From: Pseudomonas brassicacearum | Lineage (GTDB): Bacteria; Pseudomonadota; Gammaproteobacteria; Pseudomonadales; Pseudomonadaceae | Length of the DNA stretch: 64,000 bases | Assembly: GCF_000585995.1 (NCBI RefSeq) | Contig: NZ_CP007410.1 | Location: 800,001 to 864,000 of the forward strand | Direction: 5' to 3' | Part shown: positions 1 to 12,604 of the stretch, piece by piece | Numbering within the stretch: position 1 is the first letter of the stretch | Layout of the letters: each line of letters begins with the position of its first letter | The notes under the pieces: model-generated | Seen by the model: the letters and a program-made list of their open reading frames with translations, nothing else | Told to the model about the DNA's origin: nothing | Databases searched by the model: none | Position numbers and translations under genes: made by a program

Positions 1-2224
<2,224 letters not shown>

Positions 2225-2392
2225 TATAACACCCAAGCAATTTGAGTCGGCTCTCTAATACGGAGCATCAGATTGCGGTGTGTGAAGACGACACGAACCG
2301 AAAGTTCGACGCTGCTCACAAAGCAACACACAAACTATCGCATACCCATTCGCTGGAACGTGACCGCAAGGCACGCGCTGGCTACCGAATTT

Positions 2393-2508
2393 CTTGACGA
2401 CCATAGAGCATTGGAACCACCTGATCCCATCCCGAACTCAGCAGTGAAACGATGCATCGCCGATGGTAGTGTGGGGTTTCCCCATGTGAGAGTAGGTCAT
2501 CGTCAAGA
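2393..2508 (+). rRNA. rrf: 5S ribosomal RNA
   Basis: This 116-nt 5S rRNA has the conserved core ACCTGATCCCATCCCGAACT, followed by AAACGATGCATCGCCGATGG and the GTGGGGTTTCCCCATG helix. The ends were set by pairing CTTGACGA (2393-2400) with TCGTCAAG (2500-2507). About 170 nt of spacer separates it from the 23S gene, and I see no tRNA in that spacer. A single 5S copy is present. Confidence 0.96.
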
Positions 2509-2518
2509 TTAAATTCCG

Positions 2519-2556
2519 AAACCCCTATCTGCTGACGCAGGTAGGGGTTTTGTTTT
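2519..2556 (+). terminator. rRNA operon Rho-independent terminator
   Basis: An inverted repeat AAACCCCTATCTG / CAGGTAGGGGTTT with a short loop is followed by TGTTTTG. It pairs fully apart from one G-U and sits 11 nt after the 5S gene, as expected for the end of the rrn transcript. Confidence 0.9.
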
Positions 2557-2663
2557 GCCCGCAGGAAAGTTCTTACGATAAGCGCGGACAGGTCCCAGCT
2601 GTCACAGCCCCCCGACAGTGCTAAGGTTCGGCCCTAGCTTTTGCATTTTCAAGGATGCCTTTC

Positions 2664-5600
2664 ATGCCGGACGCAACGTCCCTTAGCCCAGCTTTCATGG
2701 TGGTTCACGGGAATCGCCTTGATGAATTGCGCAGCTTGGTGATCAGCTTGATGCGGCGCTATCCGCTGGCCCCTCTTGAAAATGAAATCGCGTTGGTACA
2801 GAGCAACGGTATTGCCCAATGGCTCAAGCTGGCACTGGCTGAAGATCCGGAAGACGATGATTCCGGTGGCTGCGGTATTGCGGCGGCCATTGATGTGCAG
2901 TTGCCAGGCAGCTTCATGTGGCAACTGTATCGAACGGTCCTGGGGCGTGACGAGATTCCGGCCAAGTCCCTGCTGGATAAAGCCCCGCTGACCTGGCGAC
3001 TGATGCGCCTCCTGCCGCAGTTGATCGAGCAGCCTCATTTCGAGCCTCTACGACGATTCCTCACCCACGACACCGACTTACGCAAGCGCTATCAATTGTC
3101 CGAGCGCCTTGCCGATCTGTTCGACCAATATCAGGTATACCGGGCCGACTGGCTTGAAGACTGGGCGGAAGGTCGACACCAGACCAGAAATGTCCGCGGC
3201 GAAATCAAAGCGCTTGCGCCGGCAAATTGCTGGCAGGCCGAGCTTTGGCGAGCCTTGTTGCTGGACGTTGGAGCGAAAGGCATGGCTCAAAGCCGTGCAG
3301 GCGTTCACCAGCGCTACCTCGAGCGTATCCACAGCCTGGAAAGCGCTCCGAAAGGCTTGCCCGCGCGAGTGATAGTGTTCGGCATTTCTTCGCTACCGGC
3401 CCAAGCCCTCGAAGCGCTTGCCGGTCTGTCACGGTTTAGCCAGGTGCTGCTGTGTGTCCATAACCCATGTCGCCACCACTGGGCGGACATCGTGGCCGAC
3501 AAGGATTTGTTGCGTCATCAATACAAGCGTCAGGCGCGCAAGGCCGGTATGCCCGTCGTGCTCGACCCGCAAACCTTGCATCAGCATGCTCATCCGTTAT
3601 TGGCAGCCTGGGGCAAGCAGGGGCGCGACTATATCAACCTGCTCGACAGCTACGATGACCCCAACAGCTATCGCTCGGTGTTTCGCGATGGACGAATCGA
3701 CCTGTTCAGTGACGGGAGTCCCACGACCCTCCTCAGTCAGTTGCAAGATGACATCCTTGAGCTGCGTCCTCTGAACGAAACCCGGGAACACTGGCCTGCC
3801 GTCGATACGGCGCGAGACGGGTCGATCCGTTTCCATGTTGCCCACAGCGCTCAGCGCGAAGTCGAAATTCTCCATGACCAGTTGTTGGCCCACTTCAGTG
3901 CGGATCTGACCTTACGCCCTCGGGATATCATCGTTATGGTCCCGGACATTGACAGTTACGCGCCGCACATTCGGGCGGTGTTCGGCCAGCTCGATAGAAC
4001 GGACCCGCGCTTCATTCCATTCACGTTGACCGACCAGGGCCAGCGCGGACGCGATCCGCTGCTGATCGCCGTCGAGCACCTGCTCAAGCTGCCTGACAGT
4101 CGCTTCCCAGTCAGCGAAATCCTTGATCTGCTGGATGTCCCGGCGTTGCGTGAGCGTTTCGGCATCAATGAGGCAGACTTGCCTACGTTGCATCGTTGGA
4201 TCGAGGGTGCTGGCATTCGCTGGGGTATGAGCGCCGAACATCGCGCCGGGTTGGGATTGCCCGCAGAGCTTGAGCAGAACAGCTGGCATTTCGGCCTGCG
4301 TCGCATGTTGCTGGGGTATGCCGTCGGCCGTTCGGGCGCCTATGAGGGCATCGAACCCTATGACGAAATCGGCGGTCTGGATGCGGCCTTGATCGGTCCC
4401 CTGGTTGCCTTGCTGGATGCGCTGGAAGTCGCTCATCAAGAACTGACCCAGCCGGCATCACCGCAGGAATGGGGCTCGCGTCTGCACGATCTGACGCAGT
4501 TGTTTTTCCAGGCGAGCGACGAGCATGACGACTATCTGCTGGCCCAACTCGAAGACCTGCGTGAAACCTGGTTGGAAACCTGTGAGTCGGTTGGTCTGCA
4601 GGATGAACTGCCACTGACGGTGGTGCGTGAAGCCTGGCTGGCTGGATTGGATCAGGGGCGGTTGTCCCAGCGATTCCTGGCCGGAGCGGTCAACTTCTGT
4701 ACCTTGATGCCGATGCGCGCGATTCCCTTCAAGCTGGTGTGCTTGCTGGGGATGAATGACGGTGATTACCCGCGCGCCCAGCCGCCCCTGGATTTCGACC
4801 TTATGGGCAGCGATTATCGCCCGGGTGATCGCTCACGGCGTGAGGATGACCGTTATCTGCTCTTGGAAGCGCTGTTGTCGGCCCGGGAAAAGCTCTACAT
4901 CAGTTGGGTCGGACGCAGCATCCGCGACAACAGTGACCGGCCCGCATCGGTGTTGATTGGTCAGCTGCGCGATCATCTTGCCAATGGATGGCAACTGGCA
5001 GATGGCAGCCAGGACCTTCTCGAGGCACTCACCCAGGAGCATCCTCTGCAACCGTTCAGCGCTCGCTATTTTCATCAGGGCGACGAGTTGTTCAGTTACG
5101 CCAGCGAGTGGCGGATGCTTCACGATGCTCAGGACCAGGCCTCCCAATCCCAGGTGCTGGAACCCTACGTCCAGGAAGAACCCTTGGGCCTCGGTCAGTT
5201 GCAGGACTTCCTGCGCAATCCCGTCCGCCATTTCTTCAGCCAGCGACTCAAAGTATTTTTCGAGGCCATCGAAGCCCCCCTGGCGGATGACGAGCCGTTC
5301 GTTCTCGATGCGCTTGAGCGTTACAGCCTGAGCGACAGCCTGCTCGAGGCCGCCCTGGTTCGCCTGGACCAGCCGGACCTTGCCCTGGCCGCCCACGCCA
5401 AAAGGCTCCAGAACAGCGGTCTGTTACCCATGGCCGGTTTCGGTGAGTGCATGCAGCGTGAATTGATCGAGCCCTTGCCTGATCTGCTCCAGCGTTACCA
5501 ACAGCTTCTGGCGCTATGGCCCACGCCGCTAGTCAGTGCTGTGCCAGTCAGCCTGCAGTTGCAGGGCGTGAGCGTCGAAGGCTGGCTCAGTGGCCTGCAC

Positions 5601-6116
5601 CAGCGCTCTGATGGTGCAGTCCTCGCCATCACGGCCATACCCAACAGCATCGGCTCCACCAAGACCCGTAAATGGCATCGGCTGATACGGCCCTGGGTCA
5701 ACCATCTGGTGGCCTGCGCCAACGGCCTTTCAATGACGACAGCGCTGGTGGCCAGTGATGACAGCTTGCTGCTGGCTCCTTTTGAAGAGCCCGTGGCGCA
5801 AAGGTTGCTCAGCGATTTGTTGCAAGCCTGGCAAACCGGTATGCGCCAACCGCTACCGGTCGCGGTGAAGACAGCCTTTGCCTGGCTTGGCCAGGGTGAT
5901 CCGGCCAAAGCCGATGCGGCTGCTCGAAAAGCCTACGAAGGCGATGGGCAGACCACTGAAGGCGAGCGCCGGGAAAGTCCGGCCTTGGCTCGACAGTTTG
6001 CTGATTTCGATGCCTTGACGGCTGACGAAACATTCCCCGATTGGTGCGATGCACTTTACCGCCCGTTGCTCGAAGCTCCATGGCGTTCATCGGCTGAAGG
6101 GGAGGCGCGTTCATGA
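2664..6116 (+). CDS. recC: RecBCD exonuclease/helicase, gamma subunit RecC
   Basis: RecC is the subunit of the RecBCD helicase-nuclease that recognises Chi and splits the duplex during double-strand break repair. The product is 1,150 aa, normal for the family. It has the degenerate, non-catalytic helicase-like fold of RecC: there is no Walker A, while the characteristic block CLLGMNDGDYPRAQ and a nuclease-like C-terminal domain are present. An ATG at 2655 is also possible. I prefer 2664 because AAGGA (2651-2655) lies 8 nt upstream and the protein then begins MPDATSLSPAFMVVHGN. The stop overlaps the recB start (ATGA), so recC leads a recC-recB-recD operon just downstream of, and co-oriented with, the rRNA operon. 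Confidence 0.95.
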   Translation: MPDATSLSPAFMVVHGNRLDELRSLVISLMRRYPLAPLENEIALVQSNGIAQWLKLALAEDPEDDDSGGCGIAAAIDVQLPGSFMWQLYRTVLGRDEIPAKSLLDKAPLTWRLMRLLPQLIEQPHFEPLRRFLTHDTDLRKRYQLSERLADLFDQYQVYRADWLEDWAEGRHQTRNVRGEIKALAPANCWQAELWRALLLDVGAKGMAQSRAGVHQRYLERIHSLESAPKGLPARVIVFGISSLPAQALEALAGLSRFSQVLLCVHNPCRHHWADIVADKDLLRHQYKRQARKAGMPVVLDPQTLHQHAHPLLAAWGKQGRDYINLLDSYDDPNSYRSVFRDGRIDLFSDGSPTTLLSQLQDDILELRPLNETREHWPAVDTARDGSIRFHVAHSAQREVEILHDQLLAHFSADLTLRPRDIIVMVPDIDSYAPHIRAVFGQLDRTDPRFIPFTLTDQGQRGRDPLLIAVEHLLKLPDSRFPVSEILDLLDVPALRERFGINEADLPTLHRWIEGAGIRWGMSAEHRAGLGLPAELEQNSWHFGLRRMLLGYAVGRSGAYEGIEPYDEIGGLDAALIGPLVALLDALEVAHQELTQPASPQEWGSRLHDLTQLFFQASDEHDDYLLAQLEDLRETWLETCESVGLQDELPLTVVREAWLAGLDQGRLSQRFLAGAVNFCTLMPMRAIPFKLVCLLGMNDGDYPRAQPPLDFDLMGSDYRPGDRSRREDDRYLLLEALLSAREKLYISWVGRSIRDNSDRPASVLIGQLRDHLANGWQLADGSQDLLEALTQEHPLQPFSARYFHQGDELFSYASEWRMLHDAQDQASQSQVLEPYVQEEPLGLGQLQDFLRNPVRHFFSQRLKVFFEAIEAPLADDEPFVLDALERYSLSDSLLEAALVRLDQPDLALAAHAKRLQNSGLLPMAGFGECMQRELIEPLPDLLQRYQQLLALWPTPLVSAVPVSLQLQGVSVEGWLSGLHQRSDGAVLAITAIPNSIGSTKTRKWHRLIRPWVNHLVACANGLSMTTALVASDDSLLLAPFEEPVAQRLLSDLLQAWQTGMRQPLPVAVKTAFAWLGQGDPAKADAAARKAYEGDGQTTEGERRESPALARQFADFDALTADETFPDWCDALYRPLLEAPWRSSAEGEARS

Positions 6117-9100
6117 GTCGGCAGACACCACTGGCCCTGGCTTTCCCGTTGCGCGGCAGCCAATTGATCGAGGCCAGCGCCGGGACCGGCAAGACCTTCA
6201 CCATTTCCGCGCTGTACCTGCGCCTGGTGCTGGGGCATGGCGATCCGGCGACCGGCTTTGGCCGCGAGCTGCTTCCTCCGCAAATCCTGGTGGTGACGTT
6301 TACGGACGCAGCCACCAAAGAGTTGCGCGAACGGATCCGGACGCGCCTGGCCGAAGCCGCGCGTTTCTTTCGTGACGAGATTTCCGCCCCGGATTCGCTG
6401 ATCGCAGCGTTGCGTGATGAATTCGACGCTGAGCAATGGCCTGGCTGCGCGAACCGGCTCGACATCGCCGCGCAATGGATGGACGAAGCGGCCGTCTCGA
6501 CCATCCATAGCTGGTGTCAGCGCATGCTGCGTGAGCATGCTTTCGATAGCGGCAGCCTCTTTACCCAAACCCTGGAAACCGACCACAGCGAATTGCTCGG
6601 CGAGGTGCTGCGCGACTATTGGCGGCTGTTCTGCTATTCGATGCAAGGCGAGGCGCTGAATTGGGTCCGTGCTCATTGGGGAGGGCCGGCTGCGCTGTTG
6701 CCGCGAGTGAGAGGATTGTTCTCCAGCGAGCGTGACAACGGTGAGGGGCTTGAGCCAGCCGAACTCATCGCTGCCTCCCTGCAGGAGCGCGGTGCCGCCT
6801 TGCTCGACCTTAAGGCGCCGTGGCGGCAATGGGCCGTGGAGCTGCTGGAGATCTGCCAGCAAGGCGTCGCCGACAAGCGTGTCGACGGGCGCAAGATGCA
6901 GGCGCGTTACTTCGAACCGTGGTTTCAGAAAATCACGGCCTGGGTGGATGACGAAAGCCTCGAGTTGTTGGACATCGGCACCGGGTTCACTCGGCTGACT
7001 CCCGAAGGCATGGCCGAAGCCTGGAAAGGCGAAGTGCCCAACCATCCTGGGCTGGACGCCATGGCCGGTCTCAAGGCCAGCCTGGATGCGTTGCCCACTC
7101 CAGATGCCGCCGTACTGCAACATGCCGCGCAATGGGTCGGGGCACGCTTCGAGGCCGAGAAGCGGCGCCGCGCAGAGATGGGTTTCGACGACATGCTGCT
7201 GCGTCTCGACACGGCTTTGCAGGCCGACGGGGGAGAGCGTCTGGCCAGCCTGATCCGCGAACAGTTTCCGGTGGCGCTGATCGATGAGTTCCAGGACACC
7301 GACCCGGTTCAATACCGAATCTTCGAAAGCATCTATCGCATCGAAGAGAACAACCCTGACACCGGGCTGTTCCTGATTGGTGATCCGAAGCAGGCGATTT
7401 ACGCTTTTCGCGGTGCCGATATCTATACCTACCTGCGAGCCCGCGAAGCCACCACGGGGCGGCTGCATACGCTGGGGACCAATTTCCGTTCCAGCCACGC
7501 CATGGTTGGCGCCGTGAACCATGTTTTCCAATACGCCGAATCTCGTCCGAAGGGGCGAGGGGCTTTTCTGTTCCGTGAACCATCGGGCGAGAACCCGGTG
7601 CCGTTTTTGCCTGTTGAGTCCCAAGGCCGTAAGGAGTCCCTGCGGATTGCAGGGCAAGCCGTTGCTGCATTGAATATCTGGCACCTGCCATCGGATCAAC
7701 CCCTCTCCGGGGCGGTGTATCGCAAGCACATGGCGGCTGCCTGCGCCAGTGAGATCACCGCGTTGCTCAACGGTGGCCAGTCGGGGCGCGACGGTTTTGC
7801 AGTCGATGGACAAACGCTTCGAGCACTACGCCCGGCGGATATCGCCATTCTGGTGCGCGACGGTAAAGAAGCGCAGGCCGTGCGAGATGAGTTGTCCGCA
7901 CGGGGCGTGCGCAGTGTCTATCTGTCCGACAAGGATTCGGTCTTTGCCGCACAGGAGGCGCGTGACTTGCTGACCTGGCTCAGGGCCTGCGCCGAGCCGG
8001 ATGTCGAACGCCCGCTGCGGGCAGCACTGGCCAGCATTACCTTGAATCTGCCACTGACCGAACTGGAACGTCTCAATCAGGATGAGCTGGCCTGGGAAGC
8101 GCGCGTCATGCAGTTCCGGGGTTATCGCACGGTTTGGCGTACCCAGGGGGTGCTGCCCATGTTGCGGCGCCTGTTGCATGATTTTGAGTTGCCCCAGGCC
8201 TTGATCGCGCGCAGCGATGGCGAGCGGGTGCTGACCAACTTGCTGCACCTTTGCGAATTGTTGCAACAAGCCGCCGGTGAGCTGGATGGCGAGCAAGCCT
8301 TGATCCGGCATCTGTCCGAGCACCTGGCCTTGTCCGGGCAGGCGGGAGAGGAACAGATCCTGCGACTGGAAAGCGATGAGCAATTGGTCAAGGTGGTCAC
8401 GATCCACAAGTCCAAGGGGCTTGAGTATCCGTTGGTGTTCCTGCCTTTCATCTGTTCGACGAAACCGGTGGACGGCAGCCGACTGCCGTTGCATTACCAC
8501 GATGAGGCCAACAAGGCGCAGATCAGTCTCAAGCCCACCGCCGAGTTGATTGCCAAGGCCGATGACGAGCGTCTGGCCGAGGATCTACGACTTCTCTATG
8601 TGGCGCTGACCCGTGCACAGCATGCCTGCTGGCTGGGTGTCGCCGATCTCAAGCGGGGCAACAACAACGGCTCGATCCTGCATTTATCGGCGTTGGGGTA
8701 TCTGTTGGGCGGCGGTGCGCCGTTGGCCGAGTCGGTAGGGCTGAGGCGCTGGCTGGAAGATCTGCAGCAAGGCAGCGTCGCGGTGAGTTGCCAGGAAATG
8801 CCCCAGGCCACCGACGAGCGCTACCAGCCCCCACGCAACGAAGCGGTATTGCTCGAGCCCTTGATGCCCGTACGAAAAGCCAGCGAAAACTGGTGGATTG
8901 CGTCCTACAGCGCGCTGCGCATTGGGGAAAGCCTGAGTGAAGGCAGCGATGCCGCGCCAGAGAATCCCCAGGCCCAGAAGCTGTTCGACGACGAGCGACT
9001 TGACCCGGACGCCCCCAGGGGAGTCATTGCTGTTGGCGGTGACATTCATCGCTTTCCCCGCGGTCCCAATCCCGGGACGTTCCTTCATGGCCTCCTGGAA

Positions 9101-9802
9101 TGGGCCGCCGGTGAGGGCTTTGCGGCTACGCCGTCGGACATCGAGGATGCCATTGCCCGACGCTGCAACCGTAGAGGCTGGAAAGGCTGGATCGCCACGC
9201 TCAGCGACTGGCTGCAACACCTGGTCAAAACACCTTTGCACATCGGTAACGGCCAGGCGCCGGTGGTGCTCGAGCACTTGACCCAGTTTCAGGTCGAAAT
9301 GGAATTCTGGTTCGCCAGCCATAAGGTCGATGTGCTCAAGCTCGATCAACTGGTTTGCCAGTTCACCCATGGCGGTGTCGCGCGTGTTGCTGCCGAGCCG
9401 GTGTTGCTCAACGGCATGTTCAAGGGGTTCATCGATTTGACGTTCGAGCACGACGGCCGCTACTACGTGGCCGATTACAAGTCCAACTGGCTGGGTGTCG
9501 ATGACATGGCCTATACCGCCCAGGCCATGGAACAGTCGATCCTGGAAAATCGCTACGACCTGCAATACGTGTTGTACCTGTTGGCGTTGCATCGCCAGCT
9601 CAAGGCGCGCCTGCCCGATTATGACTATGACCGGCATGTCGGCGGCGCTTTGTATCTGTTCCTTCGTGGTACCCGTGCAGCCAGTCAGGGTGTGTTTTTC
9701 ACCAAACCTCCACGGGCGTTGATCGAGCAATTGGATCGTCTGTTCCAAGGGGCACCCGAGCCCAAGGCTGAACCGGCGTGGGTTCAGGGAGAGTTGCTAT
9801 GA
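6113..9802 (+). CDS. recB: RecBCD exonuclease, beta subunit RecB (SF1A helicase plus nuclease)
   Basis: RecB is the 3'-5' SF1 helicase and sole nuclease of RecBCD. The 1,229-aa product shows Walker A ASAGTGKT (GTGK at 24-27), motif II DEFQD (D391-D395), the LLYVALTRA motif VI and a C-terminal nuclease domain. The nuclease residues are intact: D1108 in GFIDL, then D1121 and K1123 in ADYKSN. This is the same 13- and 2-residue spacing as D1067/D1080/K1082 of the E. coli enzyme. Its start overlaps the recC stop and its stop overlaps the recD start, both as ATGA, which indicates translational coupling and 1:1:1 assembly. Confidence 0.97.
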   Translation: MSRQTPLALAFPLRGSQLIEASAGTGKTFTISALYLRLVLGHGDPATGFGRELLPPQILVVTFTDAATKELRERIRTRLAEAARFFRDEISAPDSLIAALRDEFDAEQWPGCANRLDIAAQWMDEAAVSTIHSWCQRMLREHAFDSGSLFTQTLETDHSELLGEVLRDYWRLFCYSMQGEALNWVRAHWGGPAALLPRVRGLFSSERDNGEGLEPAELIAASLQERGAALLDLKAPWRQWAVELLEICQQGVADKRVDGRKMQARYFEPWFQKITAWVDDESLELLDIGTGFTRLTPEGMAEAWKGEVPNHPGLDAMAGLKASLDALPTPDAAVLQHAAQWVGARFEAEKRRRAEMGFDDMLLRLDTALQADGGERLASLIREQFPVALIDEFQDTDPVQYRIFESIYRIEENNPDTGLFLIGDPKQAIYAFRGADIYTYLRAREATTGRLHTLGTNFRSSHAMVGAVNHVFQYAESRPKGRGAFLFREPSGENPVPFLPVESQGRKESLRIAGQAVAALNIWHLPSDQPLSGAVYRKHMAAACASEITALLNGGQSGRDGFAVDGQTLRALRPADIAILVRDGKEAQAVRDELSARGVRSVYLSDKDSVFAAQEARDLLTWLRACAEPDVERPLRAALASITLNLPLTELERLNQDELAWEARVMQFRGYRTVWRTQGVLPMLRRLLHDFELPQALIARSDGERVLTNLLHLCELLQQAAGELDGEQALIRHLSEHLALSGQAGEEQILRLESDEQLVKVVTIHKSKGLEYPLVFLPFICSTKPVDGSRLPLHYHDEANKAQISLKPTAELIAKADDERLAEDLRLLYVALTRAQHACWLGVADLKRGNNNGSILHLSALGYLLGGGAPLAESVGLRRWLEDLQQGSVAVSCQEMPQATDERYQPPRNEAVLLEPLMPVRKASENWWIASYSALRIGESLSEGSDAAPENPQAQKLFDDERLDPDAPRGVIAVGGDIHRFPRGPNPGTFLHGLLEWAAGEGFAATPSDIEDAIARRCNRRGWKGWIATLSDWLQHLVKTPLHIGNGQAPVVLEHLTQFQVEMEFWFASHKVDVLKLDQLVCQFTHGGVARVAAEPVLLNGMFKGFIDLTFEHDGRYYVADYKSNWLGVDDMAYTAQAMEQSILENRYDLQYVLYLLALHRQLKARLPDYDYDRHVGGALYLFLRGTRAASQGVFFTKPPRALIEQLDRLFQGAPEPKAEPAWVQGELL

Positions 9803-11889
9803 GTCGTTCTTTTGCCGACCTGCTCCCCCTCTCGTCCGATGATGAGGGCATGGGGGACTTGGCGCCGTTGAGCCGTGCAGATGACCTGCTGTTGTTGCTG
9901 ACGCGTTGGGTCGAGCGCGGATGGTTGCGCGCCTTGGACAAGGCATTTGTTGCCTTCCTCCATGAGCTGGCACCTGACGATGATCCATTGGTACTGCTCG
10001 CTGCGGCGCTCACCAGCCATCAACTGGGCCATGGGCATGTCTGCCTGGATTTGTTCGAAACCCTCAAGGAACCTGACTTCGCCCTGTCACTGCCCCCCGA
10101 GGGGGACTTGCAAGCCGGCGTACTGCCGTCGCAAATACTGCGGAGCCTGGACGGCGCTCATTGGTGCAAGGCCCTGGCTTCCAGCCGTCTGGTGGCCTTG
10201 GCGGTCGATGGCAGCGAGCAGGCTCGGCAGCGTCCGTTGGTGCTGTCTGGCAAACGTCTTTATCTGCGCCGTTACTGGGCCTATGAACGGCGGATCGATG
10301 ACGCGTTGCGTCAACGGCTTACCGAAAATGAGGTGGCGTCCGGTGACCTGCGTGACCGTTTGGACGGTCTGTTCGGACCGGCCAGCGCCGCCGGCCCTAT
10401 CGATTGGCAGAAGCTCGCCTGTGCCCTGGCGACCCGGGCGGGCTTCAGCATCGTCACCGGTGGCCCGGGCACAGGCAAGACCACCACTGTTGTACGCCTG
10501 CTGGCCTTGCTTCAGGCGCCCGCCGTCGAGGCCGGCAAGCCACTGCGAATTCGCCTGGCCGCGCCCACGGGCAAGGCGGCGGCGCGCCTGACCGAGTCCA
10601 TCAGCCAGCAGGTCCGGACCCTGGATGTGGTCGAGGCCGTGCGCGAACGGATTCCCTGCGAGGTCACCACGGTCCATCGTTTGCTAGGCAGTCGCCCCGG
10701 TACGCGCCATTTTCGTCACCATGCGGGCAATCGGCTGCCGCTGGATGTGCTGGTGGTCGATGAAGCATCAATGATCGATCTGGAGATGATGGCCAATCTG
10801 CTGGATGCGCTGCCGGCGCATGCCCGACTGGTGTTGCTGGGGGATAAGGACCAATTGGCCTCGGTGGAGGCGGGCGCGGTGCTGGGGGATTTGTGTCGAG
10901 ACGCCGAGGAGGGCTGGTACAACCCCCGGACTCGAGCCTGGCTTGAGTCGGTCAGCGGCGAAAACCTGGCAGCCAGTGATCTGCAACAAGACCTCGACGG
11001 CACGCATCCCTTGGCCCAGCAAGTGGTCATGCTCAGGCATTCCCGACGCTTCGGCGAGGGCAGTGGTATCGGCCAACTGGCCCGTTGGGTCAACCAGCAG
11101 CAGCCGGAAAAGGCCCGTCGCTTACTGGCGGACGGCCAACATGCCGATCTGTTTTCCCTGGCGTTGAAGGGCGAGCATGACGGGGCACTGGAGCGTTTGG
11201 TGCTTGAAGGCCAGCCGCAAGGGCCGCAGGGGTATGGGCATTACTTGAACCTGCTTCGGCAGCGCCGTCCGACTACCTCGCGTCCACTGGAGGATCGTTG
11301 CTGGGCCGATTGGGCTCGGGAGGTCCTGTCGGCATTCGACGAATTCCAATTGCTCTGCGCCGTTCGCAAAGGCCCCTGGGGCGTCGAAGGGCTGAACCAG
11401 CGAATCACCGCAGCACTGCTCAAGGCCCGCCTGATCGATAGCGATCATCAGTGGTACGAAGGGCGCCCGGTCTTGATGACCCGCAACGACTACGGGTTGG
11501 GGTTGATGAACGGTGATATCGGGATTGCCCTCAAGTTGCCCGAACGGGAAGGGCCGGATGCCGGCAAGCAGGTGCTGCGGGTCGCCTTCCCTCGCAACGA
11601 CGGCCAGGGTGGTGTGCGTTTCGTCCTGCCCAGCCGCCTGACGGATGTGGAAACCGTGTATGCCATGACAGTGCACAAGTCCCAGGGCTCGGAGTTCACC
11701 CATACGGCGTTGATCCTGCCGGATGCGTTGAACCCTGTGTTGACCAAGGAACTGGTGTACACCGCCATTACCCGAGGCAAGCAGTGGTTCAGCCTGATAG
11801 AGCCGCGAGCGGGTGTGTTCGAGGAAGCGGTCCAGCGCAAGGTCAAGCGCTTGAGTGGGTTGATGCTGGAGCTGGAACAGGCTGATTGA
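9799..11889 (+). CDS. recD: RecBCD exonuclease, alpha subunit RecD (SF1B 5'-3' helicase)
   Basis: RecD is the fast 5'-3' SF1B helicase of RecBCD. The 696-aa product has Walker A GGPGTGKTTT (K227), a Walker B-like VVDEASMID, and the C-terminal MTVHKSQGSEF and YTAITRGK motifs typical of RecD. The reading frame is open further upstream from a GTG at 9778, but the ATG at 9799 overlaps the recB stop and follows CAGGGAGAG, so it is the better start. No terminator is obvious in the 139 nt before yfiR. Confidence 0.96.
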   Translation: MSRSFADLLPLSSDDEGMGDLAPLSRADDLLLLLTRWVERGWLRALDKAFVAFLHELAPDDDPLVLLAAALTSHQLGHGHVCLDLFETLKEPDFALSLPPEGDLQAGVLPSQILRSLDGAHWCKALASSRLVALAVDGSEQARQRPLVLSGKRLYLRRYWAYERRIDDALRQRLTENEVASGDLRDRLDGLFGPASAAGPIDWQKLACALATRAGFSIVTGGPGTGKTTTVVRLLALLQAPAVEAGKPLRIRLAAPTGKAAARLTESISQQVRTLDVVEAVRERIPCEVTTVHRLLGSRPGTRHFRHHAGNRLPLDVLVVDEASMIDLEMMANLLDALPAHARLVLLGDKDQLASVEAGAVLGDLCRDAEEGWYNPRTRAWLESVSGENLAASDLQQDLDGTHPLAQQVVMLRHSRRFGEGSGIGQLARWVNQQQPEKARRLLADGQHADLFSLALKGEHDGALERLVLEGQPQGPQGYGHYLNLLRQRRPTTSRPLEDRCWADWAREVLSAFDEFQLLCAVRKGPWGVEGLNQRITAALLKARLIDSDHQWYEGRPVLMTRNDYGLGLMNGDIGIALKLPEREGPDAGKQVLRVAFPRNDGQGGVRFVLPSRLTDVETVYAMTVHKSQGSEFTHTALILPDALNPVLTKELVYTAITRGKQWFSLIEPRAGVFEEAVQRKVKRLSGLMLELEQAD

Positions 11890-12028
11890 ATCGTCGGCGT
11901 TGGGTGATTCATTGGCCTGATCTCAATTTTGCCTGTTTCGCCCGCCAGTCTATGTAACTCGGTGTATCGCTGGCTTTTTGGCACTGTGCTATCGTTCCGG
12001 CACTTAACGCTTGGATCAAGAGATTTCC

Positions 12029-12604
12029 ATGGAAGTGCCTGTACGGGAGGCAGTGCGCAGCAAGGGCTGGAGGCATTTTCTGCTTACCGGCCTTCTGTGT
12101 TTACTGTCGCCCCTCGTCGTTGCCCAGGATCAGGCCTCCACAACCCAGGCCGAGCAACGCGCTGAAGCGGTGACTCAGGTTGTATTGGGAATTCTCAGCT
12201 ACGCGCGCTGGCCTGTGGAACCGACACAATTGCAACTGTGCATCGTCGGGCCGACCCAATACACCGACGACCTGGTCAAGGGCACGACCCAGGCCACTGG
12301 CCGGCCGGTGAGCGTGCAACGGCTACTGGCCGATCACCCCGGCATCGCCACTGACTGCAACGCCGTCTACATCGGCAGGCTGACCAGCGACGAGCGCTCC
12401 CGGCTGTTCGCCTCCCTGATAGGCCAACCTGTGTTGAGCATCAGCGAAGGCGGCGACCAGTGCACTGTGGGTAGCCTGTTCTGCCTGCGGGTCGGCGATG
12501 ATCAGGTTTCATTCGAGGTCAATCTCGACTCAGTGGCGCGCAGTGGGGTGCGTATCCATCCGAGCGTCCTGCAGCTTTCCCGTCGCAGGTCGGCAGCACC
12601 ATGA
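12029..12604 (+). CDS. yfiR: YfiR family periplasmic repressor of diguanylate cyclase YfiN
   Basis: This 191-aa secreted protein has an N-terminal hydrophobic signal segment ending near AQDQA. The mature part reads AEQRAEAVTQVVLGILSYAR and ARWPVEPTQLQLCIVG, the hallmark of the YfiR family (formerly DUF4154). YfiR is known from Pseudomonas aeruginosa to hold the membrane cyclase YfiN inactive in a redox-sensitive way, using disulfides. Four cysteines are visible in the mature part (in LQLCIVG, TDCNAV, GDQCTV and FCLRVG), consistent with that. The frame also opens at a TTG at 12011. The ATG at 12029 after AAGAG is preferred. Its stop overlaps the start of the cyclase gene. Confidence 0.9.
   Translation: MEVPVREAVRSKGWRHFLLTGLLCLLSPLVVAQDQASTTQAEQRAEAVTQVVLGILSYARWPVEPTQLQLCIVGPTQYTDDLVKGTTQATGRPVSVQRLLADHPGIATDCNAVYIGRLTSDERSRLFASLIGQPVLSISEGGDQCTVGSLFCLRVGDDQVSFEVNLDSVARSGVRIHPSVLQLSRRRSAAP

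Noticed and set aside
2225..2392. A possible tRNA in the 23S-5S spacer
   Set aside because: No cloverleaf or conserved T-loop GTTCRA pattern in a plausible setting was found. The spacer fits processing sequences only.
6056..7813. Minus-strand ORF of 585 codons opposite recB
   Set aside because: It is antisense to a strongly conserved helicase gene with intact motifs, and has no domain or ribosome-binding site support.
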